NCBI GenBank assembly: GCA_035623255.1
Contig: DASPTU010000062.1
Span: 1-38,779, forward strand
Direction of reading: 5' to 3'
DNA from: JAFAGX01 sp035623255
GTDB taxonomy: Bacteria; Acidobacteriota; Terriglobia; Terriglobales; Acidobacteriaceae
Length of the DNA stretch: 38,779 nucleotides
This document shows, piece by piece, positions 17,120 to 24,566 of this stretch. A program made the position numbers and the translations under genes. The notes below the pieces were generated by a model. That model did no database searches. It saw nothing but the letters and a program-made list of their open reading frames with translations, and had not been told where the DNA came from. Each line of letters starts with the position of its first letter. The first letter of the stretch is position 1.

Positions 17120-17171
17120 TTGACCGTGCCAGTTCTTTATACTATGTTGCTCTAGGCCTAGAGTCACATAG
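17120..17171 (+). promoter_or_regulatory. Sigma-70 promoter overlapped by a 30-bp palindrome (PadR operator)
   Basis: TTGACC at 17120-17125 and TATGTT at 17143-17148 are separated by 17 bp. The -10 lies inside an almost perfect palindrome at 17142-17171: outer arms CTATGT/ACATAG, inner CTCTAGGCCTAGAG, with only one 2-bp step on each side unpaired. Start would be near 17155, 40 bp before padR. PadR proteins repress by binding palindromes over their own promoter, so this is the likely autorepression site for the padR-permease operon. Confidence 0.75.
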
Positions 17172-17194
17172 CCTCCGGACGCGGAGTTGTCCGC

Positions 17195-17536
17195 ATGACC
17201 AACGCAACACAACGAGACCTTTTTCCAGGCGCGTTAGAGATGATGATTCTCCGTACCCTGAAACGCCAGCCGTTGCACGGCTATGCGCTCGCGCAGCACA
17301 TCAAACGCATTTCCGATGACCTGCTTCAGATCGAGGAAGGATCGCTATATCCAGCTCTCCAGCGTCTTCTCAAGCAGGAGTTGGTCAAGGCTGAGTGGGG
17401 CACCTCTTCTACAAATCGCCGCGTTCGGATTTACAGATTGACAGCGGCAGGTGCGAAGCACCTGCAACGTGAAGTATCGAGCTTTGAGCGCATGCTGGAG
17501 GGGATAACGCGAGTATTAGCGCCAGGTGAATCATGA
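17195..17536 (+). CDS. PadR-family transcriptional repressor
   Basis: A 113-aa winged-helix protein with the family signature PGALEMMILRTLKRQPLHGYALAQHI at the N-terminus, the EEGSLYPALQRLLKQELVKAEW recognition segment at ~47-68 and the wing RRVRIYRLTAAGAKHL. Its TGA overlaps the ATG of the permease gene (ATGA). In Acidobacteriota this pair is very common; the regulator probably controls its own operon through the palindrome overlapping the promoter. The ligand is unknown. Confidence 0.93.
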   Translation: MTNATQRDLFPGALEMMILRTLKRQPLHGYALAQHIKRISDDLLQIEEGSLYPALQRLLKQELVKAEWGTSSTNRRVRIYRLTAAGAKHLQREVSSFERMLEGITRVLAPGES

Positions 17537-20226
17537 GTTGGTTTACGCAATTGCTTTCGCGGCCGCGGCTGTATCGTGAATTGTCGGAAGAGATTCAAGG
17601 TCATCTCGACGAGAAGGTGGAGGAGTTGGTTGCGGCCGGAATGTCGAAGGAAGAAGCGAAACAGGCTGCGCTGCGGGAGTTTGGGAACATAAGCTTGTTT
17701 GTAGAGAAAAGCCGCGATGTATGGTCGTGGCTACCCGTCGAAGACTTCTTTTCGGATATCCGCTACGGACTGCGCACGCTGAGCCACAACCCGGTGTTCA
17801 CGGTTGTGGCGTTGTTGACCATCGCGATTGGAATCGCCGCCAACGCAGCAGTTTTCACCGTTGTGAATAGCGTACTGCTGAGGCCACTGCATTATCCGCA
17901 TGCGGAGCAATTGGTCGCGCTGCATCAGGTCGCTCCGGGAGCGGAAGGATTGACGGATTTTGAAAACGGTCTTCTCCTTTCCCCGTCGATGTACTTCACG
18001 TATGCCGAGCACAACCGGACATTTCAATCCCTGGGAGTGTGGATGACCGGCACCGCGAACGTTACAGGTCTTGCAGAGCCAGAACAGATACGCACAGTAG
18101 GCGTGAGCGATGGTTTGCTTCAGGCATTTAGCGTTCCGCCGGCACTTGGGCGCTGGCTTTTGCAGACGGACCAAGTGCCGCGTGGTCCGGAAAGAGTGAT
18201 GCTGAGCTACGGCTACTGGCACAGGCGGTTCGGCGGAAGCCAAACCGTCGTTGGGCGAAATCTCATGCTTGATTCGCGACCCCGAGAGATTGTGGGGGTG
18301 ATGCCGCAAGGGTTTCAATTCGTCGACGCAGATTTCGATGTGATCGAACCGCTGGCTTTTGACCGGGGCAAGCTGATTCTTGCAGGATTTGGATACCACG
18401 GAATCGCTCGTCTCAAGCCAAGCGCAACGATCCAGGATGCGAATGCGGACATTGCACGAATGCTACCGATCTGGATGGACTCCTGGTCAAACGGGCCCGG
18501 CACAAATCCTCATATTTACGAGAGCTGGAAAATCACGCCAATGGTTCGTCCATTGAAACAGGAAGTGATCGGCAACGTCGGCGAGCTGCTCTGGGTGGTG
18601 ATGGGGACGATTGGCGTCGTAATGCTGATTGCCTGCGCTAACGTGACCAATCTGTTGCTGGTACGGATCGAGGTGCGCCAGCAGGAATTGGCCGTTCGCG
18701 CGGCGCTCGGTGCGGGTTCAGCGCGGATCGTGCGCGGACTTCTTGTCGAAAGCGTAATGCTTGGCCTGATGGGCGGGGCAGTGGGCATTGGTTTAGCGTA
18801 TGCCGGTGTGCGCTTGCTCGTGGCCATGGGTCCGTCGAGTCTGCCTCGCTTAGGCGAAATCTCGCTGGATGCACGGACCCTGGCATTCACCTTCGTTCTT
18901 TCTGTGCTTTCGAGTGTGATGTTTGGATTAGTTCCCGCACTGAAATACGCCCGGCCATGGAGTGGATCAGCTCTGCGGAGCGAAGGTCGGACGGCCAGCG
19001 CAAGCCGGGAGCGGCATCGCGCGCGAAATTTGCTGATTGTGGGCCAGGTAGCGATGGCGCTAGTACTGCTGGTGAGCGCAGGCTTGATGATTCGCACCTT
19101 CGAAGCCTTGCGAACCGTCGATCCGGGATTCGCGGATCCCCAGCATTTACAGCTCGTGCGAATTTCAATTCCAGATTCATTGGTGACCGAGCCCGAACGA
19201 GTGACACGAATACAGAACGAAATTATCGACAAGTTGGTGGCGATTCCAGGCGTAAAGTCCGCCGGGTTCGTGAGCGAAATGCCGATGGAAGGCTTCGACT
19301 CGGATTGGGATGAGATCTTTGCTGAGGGCAAGGTCTATGCGGATAACACCATTGCGCCGTTGCGGTTGTACAAGTACATCTCGCCCGGTTTCTTGCAGAC
19401 GGCTGGGACAAGACTGCTTGCGGGACGCGAAATGACGTGGAGTGAAATCTACGGACTTCAACCGGTGGCGATGGTTTCCGAGAATCTGGCCCGCGAGATG
19501 TGGGGCACGCCGTCGGCCGCGATCGGAAAGCGCCTGCGCGAGTTTCCGAAGATGCCGTGGCACGAAGTTATCGGCGTGATCCAGGACGTACGCGAGAAGG
19601 GCGTGCAGGAGACGGCGCCGGAAATCGTGTACTGGCCTCCGCTTATGGAAAATCTTTTTGGACCGGGACCGGCACAGGCGACACGGACGGTGACATTTGC
19701 GATCCGCAGCGGGCGCACGGGAACGGAGAGTTTTCTGAACGAGGTCCATGGGGCAGTGTGGTCGGTGAATTCAAATTTGCCACTGGCGTCTGTGCGGACA
19801 ATGAGGGACGTGTACGACAAATCGGTGGCGCGAACCTCCTTTACTCTGGTCATGCTGGGAATTGCGGCGGCCATGGCGCTCGCACTGGGAATCATCGGGA
19901 TCTATGGCGTGACCTCGTACACCGTTTCCCAACGCCAACGCGAAATTGGAATTCGTTTGGCGCTTGGAGCGCAGCGCGGACATGTGCTGCGAATGGTTCT
20001 GCAGCAGGGTATGAAGTTGGCGCTGGTGGGCGTGGCTATTGGAATCGCCGGTGGCTTGGGATTAACCCGGCTAATGACGCACCTGCTGTTTGGCGTGACC
20101 GCACACGATCCGGTCACGTTTGCTGTCGTTTCTGCCCTGGTCATCTCAGTTGCGGTCCTGGCAAGTTACATTCCCGGGCGCCGCGCAACCCTAGTCAACC
20201 CGGTGGTGGCGCTTCGCTATGAATAG
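17533..20226 (+). CDS. MacB/FtsX-type orphan permease (acidobacterial duplicated permease, ADOP-like)
   Basis: An 897-aa membrane protein. It has an N-terminal permease-prefix segment (EIQGHLDEKVEELVAAGMSKEEAKQAALREFGN, ~18-55), then two copies of periplasmic core plus FtsX unit. The first membrane helix is near 85-110 (FTVVALLTIAIGIAANAAVF). The FtsX blocks include NLLLVRIEVRQQELAVRAALGA and YTVSQRQREIGIRLALGA. No ATPase domain or ATPase gene is present, as usual for this orphan family. The role is unproven; export or lipoprotein/peptide handling by analogy to MacB. It is translationally coupled to padR. Confidence 0.92.
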   Translation: MSWFTQLLSRPRLYRELSEEIQGHLDEKVEELVAAGMSKEEAKQAALREFGNISLFVEKSRDVWSWLPVEDFFSDIRYGLRTLSHNPVFTVVALLTIAIGIAANAAVFTVVNSVLLRPLHYPHAEQLVALHQVAPGAEGLTDFENGLLLSPSMYFTYAEHNRTFQSLGVWMTGTANVTGLAEPEQIRTVGVSDGLLQAFSVPPALGRWLLQTDQVPRGPERVMLSYGYWHRRFGGSQTVVGRNLMLDSRPREIVGVMPQGFQFVDADFDVIEPLAFDRGKLILAGFGYHGIARLKPSATIQDANADIARMLPIWMDSWSNGPGTNPHIYESWKITPMVRPLKQEVIGNVGELLWVVMGTIGVVMLIACANVTNLLLVRIEVRQQELAVRAALGAGSARIVRGLLVESVMLGLMGGAVGIGLAYAGVRLLVAMGPSSLPRLGEISLDARTLAFTFVLSVLSSVMFGLVPALKYARPWSGSALRSEGRTASASRERHRARNLLIVGQVAMALVLLVSAGLMIRTFEALRTVDPGFADPQHLQLVRISIPDSLVTEPERVTRIQNEIIDKLVAIPGVKSAGFVSEMPMEGFDSDWDEIFAEGKVYADNTIAPLRLYKYISPGFLQTAGTRLLAGREMTWSEIYGLQPVAMVSENLAREMWGTPSAAIGKRLREFPKMPWHEVIGVIQDVREKGVQETAPEIVYWPPLMENLFGPGPAQATRTVTFAIRSGRTGTESFLNEVHGAVWSVNSNLPLASVRTMRDVYDKSVARTSFTLVMLGIAAAMALALGIIGIYGVTSYTVSQRQREIGIRLALGAQRGHVLRMVLQQGMKLALVGVAIGIAGGLGLTRLMTHLLFGVTAHDPVTFAVVSALVISVAVLASYIPGRRATLVNPVVALRYE

Positions 20227-20236
20227 CTCTTCCCCA

Positions 20237-20282
20237 GATTTCTGATCCGAGGTTGCGGATTCGATTCCTTCCGCGCTCACCA
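20237..20282 (+). repeat. Diverged tRNA-Arg 3'-half, copy 3
   Basis: About 85% identical to copies 1 and 2, with one 1-nt deletion in the variable region and substitutions that break the T-stem (GCGGA against CCTTC). The anticodon loop reads TTTCTGA; the CCA end is retained. It starts 11 bp after the permease stop. It looks like the oldest of the three copies. Confidence 0.65.
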
Positions 20283-20372
20283 TCTCACTAAGCCGAATTA
20301 CCAATGGAATTGGCAGACCGCTGGAACACACGGCACGCTCTCCGAGTCTTGCATTGGTACAACAACTCGACC

Positions 20373-21761
20373 TCATTCGGGTCTGGCATTCGACAGCGGC
20401 AGCCGTACTTGAAAGCGCGTGTCACCCGGTTTCGAATTCACCTGAATATTGCCCTTGTGCTTGCGTACAATTCGTTGCACCGTATCAAGTCCCAAACCGG
20501 TGCCCTCACCCACTCCCTTGGTTGTGAAGAAGGGTTCGAAAATATGGGACCGTACTTCGGGAGGGATTCCTGGACCGTTGTCGCCAATTTCCACCACAAC
20601 ACAGCCGTTATCGCGAAAGGTGCGGACTCGGAGCTCACCGGTACCGTTCATGGCATCAATGGCGTTGTCGATGAGATTCGTCCAGACCTGATTGAGCTCG
20701 CTACCAAACGAATCTACGAGGAATGGAAGGGGTTGGTATTCGCGCTGCACGCTAACGCCGCGTTTAAGCTTGTGGTTCAAGATCGTCAACGTGGTTTCGA
20801 GACTCTTCACGACGTCGACGTTCTGCACGGGCGACTGGTCCATGTACGTGTATTGCTTGATCGCGCCAACCAAGTCAGAGATTCGTGAGGTGCTGCTCTC
20901 AATTTCTTTCAAAAGACTCGCGATTTCCACCGATGCCGCGATCCGTACCAGGGCCGCCCGCGCGGTCCCAGCGTCAAGGTTCTCGAATAAAGACTCCAGC
21001 GCGGCAGGCTTGATTCCTCTCTCTGCCAACTCCGCCGCCAATAGCCACAAATCATTCTGTCCATGGCTCCGCAACAAGGAATCAATTTGGCCCTCAAGAT
21101 CACTGGCAGCCAGCGCATCGGGCGGCGGCGCCTCTTGCTGCGTGAACGACGCTTCCAGCTTCTCGATCTCTGCTTTCTGGGTGGCGGTCAGTTCGCGCCG
21201 GCCCAGCTCATGGCTTGCATCCTTGATACGCTTTAGCGCGTCGCGCAACTGCGCAGCCGCGCGCTTCGCCGCTGCCGCGGGATTGTTTAGCTCGTGGGCA
21301 AGGCCGGCGGAAAGCTTTCCCAGACTGGCCAGCCGATCCCGTTGTTGTTCGAGGCGAGTTGCTTCACGGACACGATCGGTCATTATGCCAACCAGCCGTT
21401 TCACCAACTCCGGCATTTTCTGAGTCAGCTCTGGAAAGAGCGAAGACGGAAATCGTAGAATCCGGCCAACGCTTAGGGACCTGCCTGTGACGGTGTACTG
21501 CTTCATCCGCGAAAATGGCAGAGCGCCGGTAACATCACCCTTCTTGCCTGGCATGACAATGGCTTCGCCGTTGAACTCGCCCCGCCACTCGAATTCCCCG
21601 TCCACGAGGACGAACATGGCGTCGGGCGGATCACCCTGCCGCGCGTAGACATCGCCGGGCGCAAGCGTTACCTCCTGCGATTGGCTGAGGAACCACGCAA
21701 TCTGCTCCCCTGGCAAGTCAGCAAACGCTGGAAAGCGCAAGAGTTCTTGCGGAGTCACCAT
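20373..21761 (-). CDS. Histidine kinase with N-terminal cyclic-nucleotide-binding-like domain
   Basis: A 462-aa soluble protein. Residues ~8-115 are a Crp-type beta-roll sensor (FADLPGEQIAWFLSQSQEVTLAPGDVYARQG), but the phosphate-binding cassette is degenerate (VTGALPFSRMKQYTV), so cNMP binding is doubtful. The phospho-acceptor is H156 in LAHELNNPAAA. The ATPase domain has N-box WTNLIDNAIDAM (360-371), EIGDNGPGIP (391-400) and EGTGLGLD (419-426). A long ~130-residue segment separates H156 from the helix SRISDLVGAIKQY. Its start overlaps the stop of the response-regulator gene by one base (TAATG), so the two are co-translated and likely partners. Confidence 0.92.
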   Translation of the reverse strand: MVTPQELLRFPAFADLPGEQIAWFLSQSQEVTLAPGDVYARQGDPPDAMFVLVDGEFEWRGEFNGEAIVMPGKKGDVTGALPFSRMKQYTVTGRSLSVGRILRFPSSLFPELTQKMPELVKRLVGIMTDRVREATRLEQQRDRLASLGKLSAGLAHELNNPAAAAKRAAAQLRDALKRIKDASHELGRRELTATQKAEIEKLEASFTQQEAPPPDALAASDLEGQIDSLLRSHGQNDLWLLAAELAERGIKPAALESLFENLDAGTARAALVRIAASVEIASLLKEIESSTSRISDLVGAIKQYTYMDQSPVQNVDVVKSLETTLTILNHKLKRGVSVQREYQPLPFLVDSFGSELNQVWTNLIDNAIDAMNGTGELRVRTFRDNGCVVVEIGDNGPGIPPEVRSHIFEPFFTTKGVGEGTGLGLDTVQRIVRKHKGNIQVNSKPGDTRFQVRLPLSNARPE

Positions 21762-23431
21762 TACACTTTGCTCAAGTACTGATGAATAAACTGCACAGCC
21801 ACCGAGCCTTCACCCACTCCTGACGCCACTCGTTTGACTGAGCCGTGGCGCACGTCGCCCACAGCAAACATCCCGGGTATGTTGGTCTCAAGCAAAAACG
21901 GATCGCGATCCAGTGTCCAGCCTTTCGGCCGCTCGCGGTTTTGGATCAGGTCAGGTCCGGTCAAAATAAATCCGCGGTCATCTCTCTCTACCAGGCCCGC
22001 AAGCCAATCGGTGCGCGGCAGAGCACCAATGAAGATGAACATCGAACTCGCGGGAACCCGCTCGACTTTGTTTGTATCCGAGCACAGCACGGAGATCTCT
22101 TCCAGATGCTTATCCCCATGCACCTCAGCCACGCTGGCGTGGCTCCAGATCTGAATGTTGGAGGTCTGCTCAATCTGATCGATGAGATATCGCGACATTG
22201 TGGCGGATAGGCCGTCACCTCGCACCAGAATGACAACACGGTCAGCGTACTTGGAGAAATTCATCGCCGCTTGACCTGCCGAGTTCGCCCCACCGACGAC
22301 GTAAATGATTTCACCTTTGCAAGACAGAGCTTCAGTTGTTCCGCCACCGTAGTACACACCCGCGCCCTGCAACTTAGCGACTCCGGCCGCCTCCAATCGG
22401 CGCCACTGTACTCCGGTTGCGATCATCAATGCATGGCAGGAGAATTCGCTCCCGTCGGCCAACTTAATAATTCGGTACGAGCCTTCCGTGCGAACGCTTA
22501 CCGCCTCTTGCGGTGCGAGGATCTCTACCCCAAATCGTTGCGCCTGCACCACTGCCCGCCGTGCAAGATCACCTCCACTCAGTCCAACTGGAAAGCCGAG
22601 ATAATTTTCAATGCGGGAGCTCATTCCCGCCTGCCCGCCGGGCGCCTCGCGCTCGACCATGACCGTGCGCAGCCCTTCCGAGGCGCCGTAAACTGCCGCC
22701 GCAAGGCCCGCAGGCCCTCCCCCGATAATTGCCAGATCATAAAAGTCGGTTTGAGCGCGGGTGCGCAGCCCCACTTTCTGCGCCACATCAGCGGGTACAC
22801 TCTCGAGAAGTTTTGTTCCGTCAGGAAACAGCACAACGGGAAGATTCTCCGCCTCAGGGCCAAGAACATCCAGAAGGTGCTTCGTTTCTGGATCGCTCGC
22901 AGAAAGTTCCACGTCGATCCACTGGTATGGAACGTGGTTGCGCGCCAGGAAATCGCGCAGCTCATAGCTCTTCGGTGACCACCGCGTCCCGAGCACCCGT
23001 ATGCCCTCGAAAGCGGGCCGATACGATGCCCGCCAGTCATCAAGCAGGTCATTCAATTGGGGATAGAGATTCTCCGTCGGAGGGTCCCACGGCTTCATGA
23101 AAAAGTAGTTGATGTTAGCCTGGTTGATCGCGCTGATGGCCGCGCTCGTGTCAGCGTAGGCTGTCAACAGAGCCCGCTTGGCATCAGGGAAGATTTGCAT
23201 TCCCTCCTGCAGGAATTCGACTCCGTTCATGCGTGGCATGCGCTGGTCGGCAAGTAACAGCGCCACGCTGTCATTCCGCACCTTGAGTTGCTTGAGGATA
23301 TCGAGTGCCTTTTCCGGCGAATCGCTTCCAATTACGCGATAGTCGGAACCGTACTGCGAGCGCAGATCACGTTCGATCGCCCGCAGCACGTCGGAATCGT
23401 CATCCACGCTAAGCAGAATTGGCTTGGCCAT
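21761..23431 (-). CDS. Fused response regulator / glutaredoxin-like / thioredoxin-reductase-like flavoprotein
   Basis: A 556-aa, three-domain protein. Residues 3-125 are a REC domain (D10-D12, phosphorylation site D62 in LLLADQRMP, K113 in MKPWD). Residues ~143-215 resemble glutaredoxin (IRVLGTRWSPKSYELRDFL ... LPVVLFPDG) but the CPYC position reads WSPKS, without cysteine. Residues 230-556 are a TrxB-type FAD/NAD(P)H domain: GGGPAG at 237-242, GGANSAG at 380-386, GMFAVGDVR near the C-terminus. TrxB's CAxC redox motif is replaced by YYGGGTTEA. It probably oxidises NAD(P)H or senses redox state without disulfide chemistry. First gene of a two-gene operon. Confidence 0.9.
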   Translation of the reverse strand: MAKPILLSVDDDSDVLRAIERDLRSQYGSDYRVIGSDSPEKALDILKQLKVRNDSVALLLADQRMPRMNGVEFLQEGMQIFPDAKRALLTAYADTSAAISAINQANINYFFMKPWDPPTENLYPQLNDLLDDWRASYRPAFEGIRVLGTRWSPKSYELRDFLARNHVPYQWIDVELSASDPETKHLLDVLGPEAENLPVVLFPDGTKLLESVPADVAQKVGLRTRAQTDFYDLAIIGGGPAGLAAAVYGASEGLRTVMVEREAPGGQAGMSSRIENYLGFPVGLSGGDLARRAVVQAQRFGVEILAPQEAVSVRTEGSYRIIKLADGSEFSCHALMIATGVQWRRLEAAGVAKLQGAGVYYGGGTTEALSCKGEIIYVVGGANSAGQAAMNFSKYADRVVILVRGDGLSATMSRYLIDQIEQTSNIQIWSHASVAEVHGDKHLEEISVLCSDTNKVERVPASSMFIFIGALPRTDWLAGLVERDDRGFILTGPDLIQNRERPKGWTLDRDPFLLETNIPGMFAVGDVRHGSVKRVASGVGEGSVAVQFIHQYLSKV

Positions 23432-23582
23432 AACGAGCCTTATGCCGGGAACAATAGACTATTCGGAAAGGCGAGATTACGCCTGACCGCTTGTTAGATA
23501 CAAAAGTGGGCACTTGGTCGCAAAGAATGGGCCGAGGATCAGACCAGTTTAGGGTTGCCAACCACAATTGCACCGTAAGCAG

Positions 23583-23608
23583 CCTGGCAGGCGACAAAGC
23601 CTGCCAGG
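23583..23608. terminator. Perfect 10-bp hairpin at the 3' end of the outer-membrane gene
   Basis: CCTGGCAGGC, loop GACAAA, GCCTGCCAGG. It lies 11 bp beyond the stop of the outer-membrane barrel gene. No T-run follows on either strand, so it may act as an mRNA-stabilising stem or factor-assisted terminator rather than a classical one. Confidence 0.5.
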
Positions 23609-23618
23609 TCACCTTCGA

Positions 23619-24227
23619 TCAAAAGCGGAACACAATGCCAGCCGAGGGCTGCGCAGTGTGGGTAACAGTATTCGTGTTGAGTCTTGCCAAGCTAAAGTCC
23701 GGAGCGTTGTACACCAGCCCTCGATACTCGGCGCGCAAAGCGACATGTCTGACAATCGGAAAATCCGCGCCGCCTCCGTACGCGAATACCCCAGTTGCCT
23801 GACGTTGCGCACCCGGGACAGTTCCAAACGCGTTACCAGTGGGATCAAAGACCAGTGCGCCTCCCTCCGCCAGCAGGTAAGGACTGAACCTGAATCTCGC
23901 AGGCGTCGGTACACTGAACACAAAACCCGCAGTCGCCTGATGAACATTAGCTTGAACTCTGGAAAAGCCGTTGCTCGAGAAAAACTGTTGTGTGTTCCTG
24001 TCATATCCATACACTGCTTCGGCCGCAAGCCACCGGTTGAAGTGATATCGGTAGCCTACAAGCACGCCACCGGTGTTGGTCGTACGGTCGGTTGTACCTT
24101 GCCCGGTCGTGTCTCTCGTGAAGAAACCTGTGCCTTGTACGCTAATTTCAGACCGGGACTCCTGCGCTGCTGCGCTGACTCCCATCAATAGAAAGAAACT
24201 TGCAATCGTGATAGCGACTCGTCTCAT
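23619..24227 (-). CDS. Outer-membrane beta-barrel protein
   Basis: A 202-aa protein from ATG 24227, with AGAGG about 9 nt upstream. It has signal peptide MRRVAITIASFFLLMGVSAAAQ and alternating amphipathic strands (VLVGYRYHFNRWLAAEAVYGYD, VHQATAGFVFSVPTPARFRFSPYLLAEGGALVF, FPIVRHVALRAEYRGLVY), ending in F-R-F as outer-membrane barrels do (AGIVFRF). It resembles 8-strand OmpA/OmpW-type barrels. Its function is unknown. A consensus sigma-54 promoter lies 70 bp upstream of its ATG and it is divergent from the sigma-54 activator gene, which implies that the activator switches it on. Confidence 0.87.
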   Translation of the reverse strand: MRRVAITIASFFLLMGVSAAAQESRSEISVQGTGFFTRDTTGQGTTDRTTNTGGVLVGYRYHFNRWLAAEAVYGYDRNTQQFFSSNGFSRVQANVHQATAGFVFSVPTPARFRFSPYLLAEGGALVFDPTGNAFGTVPGAQRQATGVFAYGGGADFPIVRHVALRAEYRGLVYNAPDFSLARLNTNTVTHTAQPSAGIVFRF

Positions 24228-24307
24228 TATTAACACCTCTCAGAAAATGGTGCGTCGCTGTGGCAGCCTCGTGCCACGCCACCAAGCTGACGCTGGGAAC
24301 GATTTCT

Positions 24308-24323
24308 AGCAAGGGGTGTGCCA
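24308..24323 (-). promoter_or_regulatory. Sigma-54 (-24/-12) promoter of the outer-membrane gene
   Basis: The minus strand reads TGGCACACCCCTTGCT, matching the RpoN consensus TGGCAC-N5-TTGCW at every defined position, with GG-N10-GC spacing. Predicted start is near 24297, 70 nt before the barrel ATG. Confidence 0.85.
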
Positions 24324-24396
24324 CAGTAAGAGGCCTGGCGGATGCAATTGAACCTACAGCGCTTCGAGCATTCTGAGGTAATTCCGCCCGGCACCT

Positions 24397-24453
24397 TTGT
24401 CGAGTAATTCGTCACTCCTGTCGACAGATGTCGAAAACTCCGACATTTTCGAA
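24397..24453. promoter_or_regulatory. Enhancer-like palindromes for the sigma-54 activator
   Basis: The main site is TCGACAGATGTCGAA at 24421-24435 (CGACA-N2-TGTCG). An imperfect second site CGACATTTTCGAA is at 24441-24453, and a half-site TGTCGAG is nearby at 24398-24404. The main palindrome is centred about 106 bp from the -24 GG of the barrel promoter. The same motif recurs at 26691-26706 at nearly the same distance from another sigma-54 promoter. It lies 114-170 bp before the activator ATG, so autoregulation is also possible. Confidence 0.7.
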
Positions 24454-24566
24454 GCTTTCTAAGTTGCCCATGCATCTCATCAAGCACGAAGTTGTTTGTG
24501 TGCGGCCTGTAGGCGCGCTGCGACAGGCGGCAAGTACCCAAAATCGGTTGGTAGAGTGAACTCTGA

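Noticed and set aside
18516..19331. Minus-strand ORF (271 aa) inside the ADOP-like permease
   Set aside because: Low-complexity Thr/Ser/Arg-rich shadow of a well-defined gene.
20692..21423. Plus-strand ORF (243 aa) opposite the histidine kinase gene
   Set aside because: Ser/Arg-rich antisense reading of a gene with all kinase motifs; no ribosome site.
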